The notes under the pieces were generated by a model. That model searched no databases. It worked only from the letters and a program-made list of their open reading frames with translations, and was not told where the DNA came from. A DNA stretch of 64,000 bases from Dermatemys mawii (taxonomy: Eukaryota > Chordata > Testudines > Dermatemydidae): positions 29,703,915 through 29,767,914 of the forward strand of contig ML677343.1 in NCBI GenBank assembly GCA_007922305.1, read 5' to 3'. Of the stretch, positions 56,806-64,000 are shown in pieces (within the stretch, counting starts at the first letter, position 1; each line of letters opens with the position of its first letter). Both the position numbers and the translations under genes were made by a program.

Positions 56806-58494
56806 CTATTCAGTGTCTACTCGGCACTTCTTGGCTTGTCTCTTGTATTCATTAAATGGAGCATCTCTTGTCACTGTCCAGCAATAGTCTGCAAGCATTG
56901 ATGGGCTCCATTTGCCCTGATAGCGTTTCTCCATTGTTGCAATGTCCTGGTGAAATCGCTCGCTGTGCTCGTCGCTCACTGCTCCGCAGTTCGGTGGAAA
57001 AAAATCTAGATGAGAGTGCAAAAAATGTATCTTTAGTGACATGTTGCAACCAAGGCTTTTGTATGCCTTGAGGAGGTTTTCCACCAACAACCTGTAGTTG
57101 TCTGCCTTGTTGTTTCCGAGAAAATGTATTGCCACTGACTGGAAGGCTTTCCATGCCGTCTTTTCCTTGCCACGCAGTGCATGGTCAAATGTATCATCTC
57201 GAAGAAGTTCACGAATCTGAGGACCAACAAAGACACCTTCCTTTATCTTAGCTTCACTTAACCTTGGAAATTTTCCACGGAGGTACTTGAAAGCTGCTTG
57301 TGCTTTGTCAATGGCCTTGACAAAGTTCTTCATCAGACCCAGCTTGATGTGTAAGGGTGGTAACAAAATCTTCCTTGATTCAACAAGTGGTGGATGCTGA
57401 ACACTTTTCCTCCCAGGCTCCAATGACTGTCGGAGTGGCCAATCTTTCTTGATGTAGTGGGAATCTCTTGCACAACTATCCCATTCGCAGAGAAAACAGC
57501 AGTACTTTGTGTATCCAGTCTGCAGACCAAGCAAGAGAGCAACAACCTTCAAATCGCCACAAAGCTGCCACTGATGTTGGTCATAGTTTATACACCTCAA
57601 AAGTTGTTTCATGTTGTCATAGGTTTCCTTCATATGGACCGCATGACCAACTGGAATTGATGGCAAAACATTGCCATTATGCAGCAAAACAGCTTTAAGA
57701 CTCGTCTTCGATGAATCAATGAAGAGTCTCCACTCATCTGGATCGTGAACGATGTTGAGGGCTGCCATCACACCATCGATGTTGTTGCAGGCTACAAGAT
57801 CACCTTCCATGAAGAAGAATGGGACAAGATCCTTTTGACGGTCATGGAACATGGAAACCCTAACATCACCTGCCAGGAGATTCCACTGCTGTAGTCTGGA
57901 GCCCAACAGCTCTGCCTTACTCTTGGGTAGTTCCAAATCCCTGACAAGGTCATTCAGTTCAGCTTGTGTTATGAGGTGTGGTTCAGAGGAGGAGGATGGG
58001 AGAAAATGTGGGTCCTGTGACATTGGTGGTTCAGGACCAGAAGTTTCATCCTCTTCCTCGTCTGACTCAAGTGAGAATGATTGTGGTGCATCGGGAACCG
58101 GCAGTCCTTCTCCGTGGGGTATTGGGCGTATAGCTGATGGAATGTTTGGATAATGCACAGTCCACTTTTTCTTCTTTGACACACCTTTCCCAACTGGAGG
58201 CACCATGCAGAAGTAACAATTGCTGGTATGATCTGTTGGCTCTCTCCAAATCATTGGCACCGCAAAAGGCATAGATTTCCTTTTCCTGTTCAACCACTGG
58301 CGAAGATTTGTTGCACAAGTGTTGCAGCATATGTGTGGGGCCCACCTCTTGTCCTGATCTCCAATTTTGCAGCCAAAATAAAGGTGACAGGCTTTCTTAA
58401 CCATAGTGGTTATACTGCGCTTTTGTGATGCAAAAGTCACTTCACCACAAACATAGCAGAAGTTATCTGCGCTGTTCACACAAGTACGAGGCAT
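56806..58494 (-). CDS. Intact transposase-like protein, 562 aa
   Basis: A single uninterrupted frame runs from ATG at 58494 to TAG at 56806, with no intron and no damage. It is by far the longest frame in the window. The N-terminus is cysteine-rich: C13-x2-C16, C36 and C42, and C56-C57-x2-C60 suggest a zinc-binding module like those that bind DNA. A second pair is C93-x2-C96, then a basic patch KKKK near 107 and an acidic run near 144-150. A third Cys group is CCFLC at 332-336. Conserved-looking blocks are LFIDSSKTSLKA (257-268), CGDLKVVALLLG (312-323), LPPLHIKLGLMKNFVKA (378-394) and KIHFLHSHLDFF with SDEHSERFHQD (488-517). Acidic residues D260, D314 and D508/E509/E512 are candidates for a DDE/D catalytic site (inference). 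I remember near-identical proteins as multicopy uncharacterised genes in turtles and invertebrates such as Hydra. Proposed role: cutting and joining the ends of its own element. A domesticated host function is possible but unsupported. Confidence 0.85.
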   Translation of the reverse strand: MPRTCVNSADNFCYVCGEVTFASQKRSITTMVKKACHLYFGCKIGDQDKRWAPHICCNTCATNLRQWLNRKRKSMPFAVPMIWREPTDHTSNCYFCMVPPVGKGVSKKKKWTVHYPNIPSAIRPIPHGEGLPVPDAPQSFSLESDEEEDETSGPEPPMSQDPHFLPSSSSEPHLITQAELNDLVRDLELPKSKAELLGSRLQQWNLLAGDVRVSMFHDRQKDLVPFFFMEGDLVACNNIDGVMAALNIVHDPDEWRLFIDSSKTSLKAVLLHNGNVLPSIPVGHAVHMKETYDNMKQLLRCINYDQHQWQLCGDLKVVALLLGLQTGYTKYCCFLCEWDSCARDSHYIKKDWPLRQSLEPGRKSVQHPPLVESRKILLPPLHIKLGLMKNFVKAIDKAQAAFKYLRGKFPRLSEAKIKEGVFVGPQIRELLRDDTFDHALRGKEKTAWKAFQSVAIHFLGNNKADNYRLLVENLLKAYKSLGCNMSLKIHFLHSHLDFFPPNCGAVSDEHSERFHQDIATMEKRYQGKWSPSMLADYCWTVTRDAPFNEYKRQAKKCRVDTE

Positions 58495-58612
58495 CTCTGC
58501 TCACTTTGGCTAAACAGAAATGTGTCCCTTTGCAAAATCAAACACTGACAAATAAGAGAGCACGACACGGTATGATTTCTAGAGCTGACATAGGGCAATT
58601 TGTTCAGCAGAG

Positions 58613-58712
58613 TGATGTAAGCTTCGTTATGATTGCATCATCCATGACTTCTAGGAATAACATGATGCAATTCATATCATGTATGATGCAATACCAGCTT
58701 CAGATTGCATCA
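58613..58712 (-). promoter_or_regulatory. Cluster of ATF4-C/EBP composite sites (TGATGCAAT)
   Basis: Four exact copies of TGATGCAAT lie in 81 bp: minus strand at 58632-58640, plus at 58663-58671, plus at 58684-58692 and minus at 58704-58712. A variant TGATGTAAG is at 58613-58621. TGATGCAAT matches the amino-acid and stress response element bound by ATF4-C/EBP heterodimers. The cluster is 119-218 bp upstream of the transposase ATG. No copy occurs near the left end, so a promoter role is more likely than paired transposase binding. Activity is inferred. Confidence 0.5.
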
Positions 58713-58970
58713 TTCATTGTTTTGCCTAAAAAGCAAGTACTGTCCAAACCCAGTCATAGATTTATTCATAGATCCAGTCAAAGATGTATTTTAGTCATTT
58801 CTGGTTTAAATTGAGATCCCTTCCCTTTATAACTCATTTATCCTCTGCCATTCCCTTGTCAAGGGTTGTATATACTGATCCAATAGCATATCTTGAAAAC
58901 TAGAGCCAATCAACAATTTTAAGCATCATTTTCGTTCTCAGTGATAAAGAATTAGTAAATTTGGACTACA

Positions 58971-59004
58971 TTTATTTCAGAAGCATTTTGGCTGTAGAGC
59001 AGTG
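58971..59004. repeat. Right terminal and subterminal inverted repeat
   Basis: TTTATTTCAGAAGC and then TGTAGAGCAGTG, inverted counterparts of the left-end motifs, followed by TTA. Confidence 0.75.
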
Positions 59005-59009
59005 TTATT

Positions 59010-59145
59010 ATTATTTTTTGCAATACAGCTTATGAGCACCAGTCCCAGCCCTCATTGTGCTAAGCACTATACAAGCACAGAACAAAAGAAAACAGACAGA
59101 CATTCAATTACCCAAAGAGCTTGCAATCTAAGTCAGGATGGTCCA
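59010..59145 (-). mobile_element. CORE-SINE 3' tail, antisense
   Basis: A TTATTATT start, then CAGCCCTCATTGTGCTAAGC, ACTATACAAGCACAGAACA and CCAAAGAGCTTGCAATCTAA. This is the reverse complement of the tail type at 23625-23760. Confidence 0.7.
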
Positions 59146-60040
59146 ACTGGCAGCCTGCTCTCAAAATAGCTCCCTCCACACAGCATAACCTCACACGCAG
59201 TGTATGTGCAGGGTCGCGATGCATGGAGGATGCCATTTTGGTTTTGTATATTGCCCACAGAGTGCCATATAACTGTGCACATGGCCTACATCACTGAAAA
59301 TATTGGACCACCGACATCATTCTACTCCTCTGTATTATACTGACAAAATGTTATACAGTACTGTACATGTTTCTTATTCTCAGGGGTTTTAAAATACTGC
59401 CATAGGAACTAGTCCTCTCTCTACCATTGAGCTATGGGGGCTGAGTCACTGCTGACTTGCACCTTGTGCTGTTACTGACCCCCCTGCAAATGGTGTGCAA
59501 AATGCTACCCCTGTAGTTAGTGAGCAGACAACCCTGTTTCGGTAGCATTTTGCATCAAACTTTGCAGAGGTGTAAATGGTGACACATGAGGTGCAAAGCA
59601 GTGGAGAAACAAGCCCAGCAAGTGCTGATGCCTTTACTATAAAGGAGTCATTTACTTGTAGTTTTAAAAATTTGTATAAGTGCCAGATGGCCAGCCGTGG
59701 GACTGTCCTTGCAACAGTAAGAGGCTGGGCAAGAAAGCTGGCAGTGTGCTTCACTCCAACATGGAGGGCCAGTTTCTAATGGTGAAAGAGTGTCCTCGTG
59801 CCAATGATATCCTTGATACCTCCTCTGAGGTGGATGCTCTCTGGCAGTTATGGTGGGTGAGCATTATGAACCAGAGTGACAAACCATCTCAACTCAACAG
59901 ACAATCCAATAGCTGCCAGATGGCAGCTAACTACCAATTCACTGTATTTTGCTCCTAAATTCTGTTCATATTACCACCTCCTCCTATTATCCATTCCCAC
60001 TTTGTGTGTATGCTTTGTACGCATCCTGTCTGATAGCTAA
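59146..60040. other. No recognisable feature
   Basis: Unique-looking sequence. Open frames up to 102 codons without family signature. Confidence 0.3.
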
Positions 60041-60109
60041 GGTGAAATCCTGGCACAAGAGAAGTTCATGGGAGTTTTGCCATCAGCTTCAATGGGACCA
60101 GAATTTCAC
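60041..60109. repeat. Palindromic hairpin element, second copy
   Basis: GGTGAAATCCTGGC on the left and GGGACCAGAATTTCAC on the right pair with few mismatches. It matches the family at 34370-34441. Confidence 0.75.
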
Positions 60110-60116
60110 TGGTAGA

Positions 60117-60190
60117 CTGTAAATTCTCTCTGGGTCAGGCACCATTTTCTTTTTATTTGTCTGAACAATACCTAGCACAACAAGGATCCT
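60117..60190 (+). mobile_element. SINE 3' tail fragment
   Basis: AGACTGTAAATTCTCTCTGG then AATACCTAGCACAACAAGGA is the sense SINE/L3-type tail. It directly follows the hairpin element. Confidence 0.6.
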
Positions 60191-60244
60191 TGATTAGGAT
60201 TAGGAACAAAGAACACAGGCCATATTTACATGATAGGGGTTTCT

Positions 60245-60926
60245 ATCCTGAGAAGCAGTAACTTGAAAAAAGATTTGAGGGTCATGGTGAATAATCAGAT
60301 AAATACAAGTCCTCCAGGTGGTGCTGGAGCCAAAGGAGCTAACACGATCCTCTGGGAGGCATAAACAGTGGGATCCTGAGTAGGAGTAGAGAGATTATTT
60401 TACCTCTGTATGTGGCACTGGTGCAACCACTGCTGGAATCCTGTGTCCAGTTCTGGTGCCCATAATTCAAGAAAGATGTTGATAAAGTGTATAGAGAAGA
60501 GCCATAAGAAATATGATTTATGGTGATAGACTCAAAGAGTTCAACCTATGTAGCTTAACAAAGAGAAGGGTTAAGGGTTGGCTTGATTGCAATCTGTAAG
60601 TATCTACATGGGGAGCAAATACTTTAAAATGGGCTCTTCAGTCTAGCAGAGAAAACACAATACGATGGCTGGAAGTTGAAGCTAGAGAAATTCAGACTTG
60701 AAATAAGGCGTACATTTTTAATGGTGAGAGTAATTAACCATTGGAACAATTTACCAAGAGTCACGGTGGATTCTCCATCACTGTTTTTAAATCAAGACTG
60801 GATAATGTTTTTGTAAAAGCTCTGCTCTAGGAATTATTTAGGGGAAGTTCTCTGGCCTGTTTTCTACAGGAAGTCAGACTAGATCACAATGGGTCCTTCT
60901 GGCCTTGGAGTCTATGAATCTATGGC
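60245..60926 (+). pseudogene. CR1 LINE ORF2 C-terminal remnant with intact 3' end
   Basis: Sense CR1 sequence runs from about GAAGCAGTAACTTGAAAAAAG through AGAGATTATTTTACCTCTG, GTTTAACCTATG-like text (AGTTCAACCTATGTAGCTTA) and AACCATTGGAACAATTTACC. It ends with GGGTCCTTCTGGCCTTGGAG and CTATGAATCTATGG. It is the same subfamily as 27215-27802 but keeps the terminal sequence. The coding frame is broken by stops and frameshifts, so it is inactive. Confidence 0.88.
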
Positions 60927-62689
60927 TGGGGTTCCTAGGGGTTACCATAACACAAACAAATAGCAATAATAATGAGAACGTGTAGTAGGGAGACAGCCTG
61001 AGACAATAACCCTTTCTTCATTTCTTATGCTTTCGTTATTTTAAATAAATGCTTATAATAGCAAACAGAGGCAAGTATCCATGTTCTAAACCTTGCTCTC
61101 CTCCCAAAGTTTATGCACGGAAAGTATGGTGCATTCCAACCTCTTCCCTTTTGTCTTCAGAAACCTGATTGTGCCAGTCCTAAGGTGCCAATATTGCATT
61201 CACTCATCTCTCTTTTCAGAGCTCGTTCTAAAGCTAAGGATCCTCTTCTCTCTCGCTTTAATCCAAAGATTTCACGGGCTCAGCTGCAAAAATTCCGGTT
61301 TCCAGACGGTTTTGTTGTTCTTGTTGGTTTGTTTTGTGGTGATGGTGGTTTACTGGAAAATTTGTCCAGATTTACAAACAATGACTCCTCTTCCTGATTT
61401 TATCTTTCTCCCTTTTATTACTTCCGGTTATTAGTCACTTGGCCAGCACTTCCACTGGGACTTTCCAACATCAGGTCTGGACAAAGAAGGGCGTTTAAGC
61501 TTGTGACACTCCTCCTCCCTCTCTCCCCCGGCCAAGACCGAATGACATCCAGGAAGAAAAGTGGGACTTATCTGTAAATATAGAGCGTATTTACCTTTTA
61601 CTGGAAGATGCCTAGAACACAGGAAGTACAATCAGGCAAAGGGATTCTATGGAGGTGGTTCCACTTTGTGGCAGCTCGTTCTCCCAGCTAACTAGCAATG
61701 GCATGGCTATGTTTCAGCACACACTAAAGGCACGGAGACTATCCGAAAAATCATAGATCTAATACAGTGGTAGACAGGATTGCTATATCTGTACAGCCCC
61801 TCTGTGTTTCACTCTTACCTCTATTGTTCTTCCATATGACCACATTTAAACCAGCGGGTATCACAGTTTGCCTATACATTGTTCATCTTTTAAATTGGAC
61901 TGCAAGGGCATTCTTGTGCCACATTCAAGCCTTGTATAAAGAGGCAAAAGCCTTTTACATTTTTCTTACTGATATAGTTTCCTCATTGCCTCCCCACGAA
62001 TCTTACGTCCTACCACAGTTCCTGGAGGGGAAGTGAATTCATTGACCTACTTGGGAAGTAGCAATTATCTCCCTAGTCACAAAACCCCAGTGAAGCCCCG
62101 TAGATTCTTTTATACTTCCCCTTTCGTTTTATCCCTTTCCTGATTCTCCATTTAGGGGAAATTCATTTGATTTCACAAACTGTTACCTCCACTTTCACAG
62201 TCTTTAAAAAAAAATCCCTCACAAAACGAGTCTGCCTAATGCACATATTAGATGGGTTGCACTGGCCTCTCTTCAAGCAGAAACTAATACTAACATGTTG
62301 ATGAAAACTGGTATAACGTGATGACCAGATGAAAAGGCAAATGGCTTGAACCGAGTGTAATGACTGCATGTGACCCAGAGGTGGAGAGCTCTTGTACAGA
62401 TCATAAGAATGGTTCATGACATGAAGCACTTTTTATTATTATTTATATGTGCAGGGCACAATAAGACACAACAAAAGGGGAGAGGGGAGCGCAATCAAAT
62501 AACAGTAACACAGCTATAATAAGCAAGAGTCACTGTATTCAGACTATAAAGAACCTTTATTGTAGCTAAACCTGTGAAGCAAACTGGAGAGGGAGGGCAA
62601 TTTCCATCCTTTTCGGAAGGAATCCCATTGCACTATTTTGCAATGATGAAGAGGAATTGTTTAAAGAGGATACAACAGACTGAACAACA
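60927..62689. other. No recognised gene
   Basis: A SINE-tail-like scrap (GGGGTTCCTAGGGGTTACCA) adjoins the CR1 end. The rest is unique-looking. Frames of about 90-113 codons near 61093-61434 lack family signatures. Another scrap resembling an antisense SINE tail is near 62430-62480. Confidence 0.3.
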
Positions 62690-63180
62690 ACAAAAAAATG
62701 TTCTAAGAGTCAGGTCTACGAGCATGTGGAATAGAATTCCAAGTGGTGGAAGCTCCATCACTTAAACCCAGACTAGACACAATACTCCAGACCAGGGGTC
62801 AGCAACCTTTCAGAAGTGGTGCGCCGAGTCCTCATTTATTCACTCTAACTTAAGGTTTCACGTGCCACTAATACATTTTATTGGATTTAGAAGGTCTTCC
62901 TATAAGTCTTTAATATATAACTAACCTATTGTTGTGTGTAAGGTAAATAAGGTTTTTAAAATGTTTAAGAAGCTTTATTTAAAACTAAATTAAAATGCAG
63001 AGCCCCCTGGACTGGTGGCCAGGACCTGGAAAGTATGAGTGCCACTGAAAATCAGCTCGCAATGCTGTAAGGAACAACCTTGCATTAGCCAAGGAGGGGG
63101 ACAAAATAATCAGCACTTTCCCCATCTCTGATTAGCTTGAAACAGGAACCTGAATTATTTCATTATGGTCCTTCTGGAAA
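62690..63180 (+). mobile_element. CR1 LINE 3' fragment, split by a MITE
   Basis: GTGGTGGAAGCTCCATCACTT and AGACTAGACACAATACTCCAG fit a CR1 3' region in sense. After the MITE at 62793-63060 it continues with AATGCTGTAAGGAACAACCT and TATGGTCCTTCTGG. Both halves are decayed. Confidence 0.65.
62793..63060. mobile_element. hAT-type MITE nested in CR1, right end lost
   Basis: It starts CAGGGGTCAGCAACCTTTCA and continues with GTGCGCCGAGTCCTCATTTA, CACGTGCCACTAATACATTT and GAGTGCCACTGAAAATCAGC. I remember this as an abundant turtle MITE whose missing right end should read GGTTGC..CCCCTG. It stops at CAGCTCGC and no 8-bp duplication is visible, so the right end was deleted. Confidence 0.75.
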
Positions 63181-64000
63181 TAAGAAGAAGAGACTCACAG
63201 GGAGTGAAATGTGCATCACCTGCGTAAAGCCAGAGTAATCAAGCTTTAAGCTAATTAGATGCGTATTCATATACGTGCAGAGGCACCAAGTACCTTGGGA
63301 AGGCAAAACATGGGAAACACGGAGCTGCAGTGCAGTCCTTACCCCACGCACTCCCTCAGATGCTACTCCAGATTAGAGGCTGAAACAGCCCCCACATCTC
63401 ACTTGGATGGGGTGTCCAGGCCCCTTGATCTAGATAATTTTGGATTCTGTACTCTGCCTCCAGTGCCACATTCTGTGCAATTCTACTACTGGGATTCAAT
63501 GTTGCAGCTCTAAAATCTGGTCAAATTTCATTGGGTTTAAAAGTTGTTCACATGAATATTGGAGGTTTATGGGCAAACAGGATGGTTTAGCTGTCTGAGT
63601 AAATTCTTATACATCTGATACATTAGCCTTTACGGAGACACAGTTAAACTCTAGGATTATCAATAATCCAATTACACTAAACAGTACAAGTTATAAAGGA
63701 GAGAGAAGGGAAATAGATCTGGAAATGGGGTATTGGGTTACGTAAGGGAATTCCAAAACCTGTCTGGATGTCAGTACCAATAAAATTGATCTCAATTTAT
63801 GACTCTTTGGGATTTTATTAGAGCACTAGTTTAAAGTTAAATTCATGTTTATCCAGGAAGGCCCAGTTCCTAAATATGATATCAAGAAATTAAAATACTA
63901 ATAAATAATTGGCTTTAATAATAGATGTCAACATTGGATGAACAGCTAGGCAATACCATACAGTTCATAGACTAGAGTCTGACCAAACTGACTAGGAATG
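63181..64000. other. No recognisable feature
   Basis: Unique-looking sequence to the end of the window. No exon or repeat family was identified. Confidence 0.3.

Larger units (their letters stand above)
56461..59004 (-). mobile_element. Complete DNA transposon, CMC (EnSpm/Chapaev3)-like
   Basis: The left end CACTGGTCTACA (56461-56472) and the right end, read inward as CACTGCTCTACA (58993-59004), are inverted with one mismatch in 12. A subterminal GCTTCAGAAATAAA (56491-56504) recurs inverted at 58971-58984 with one mismatch. TTA flanks both sides (56458-56460 and 59005-59007), a 3-bp duplication. CACTG termini with a 3-bp TWA duplication are known for CMC elements. The 2544-bp element holds one long minus-strand gene. 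It sits beside the A/T-rich tail of an antisense SINE. The family name is inferred from the ends, not from a database match. Confidence 0.75.

Noticed and set aside
61093..61434. 113-codon hydrophobic frame that looks membrane-like
   Set aside because: Leu/Phe richness follows from T-rich DNA, and an overlapping frame of 94 codons is also open.

Overview
The window reads as 64 kb of vertebrate nuclear DNA, most likely from a turtle. It is AT-rich and has no operons or dense long reading frames. It is strewn with sauropsid-type repeats: 3' ends of CR1 LINEs, tRNA-headed and MIR-like CORE-SINEs, hAT-type MITEs with 8-bp target duplications, Penelope-like fragments, solo LTRs and many short palindromic hairpin elements. 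No L1 or Alu was seen. Assignment to turtles rests on remembered repeat families and was not checked against a database; a crocodilian or bird is less likely. I recognise no exon of a host gene, so the window is intergenic or lies inside a large intron.

Layout. 1-10 kb: CR1 and SINE fragments, a hAT MITE (3188-3642), a 27-bp minisatellite wrapped around a TA-rich core (6489-6993). 10-23 kb: a MITE with a perfect target duplication (10294-10421), two Penelope-like fragments (one with a decayed hammerhead ribozyme, one with an internal inversion), a cluster of inverted tRNA-like modules (16345-16665), and a CR1 copy split by a MITE (21826-22400). 23-37 kb: mostly unique sequence with a CR1 coding remnant (27215-27802) and two related solo LTRs (30110-30805 and 33610-34291). 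37-49 kb: mostly unique sequence with microsatellites, a MITE (42866-43219) and a recent 117-bp tandem duplication (44046-44249). 49.8-51.4 kb: G-rich tracts and a CpG-dense block that could be a promoter. 51.9-56 kb: a MITE with perfect ends and a CR1 copy split by a 765-bp solo LTR. 56.4-59 kb: a complete DNA transposon. 59-64 kb: SINE and CR1 remnants, the last split by another MITE.

The outstanding item is the DNA transposon at 56461-59004. It has CACTG termini, imperfect inverted repeats, a TTA target duplication, and one uninterrupted 562-codon minus-strand reading frame for a cysteine-rich, transposase-like protein. The ends and duplication fit the CMC group (EnSpm/CACTA, Chapaev3-like). 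Its leader carries four exact TGATGCAAT nonamers within 81 bp, the sequence recognised by ATF4-C/EBP dimers in stress-response promoters, and these are absent from the other end. That asymmetry suggests a stress-responsive promoter, which needs testing.
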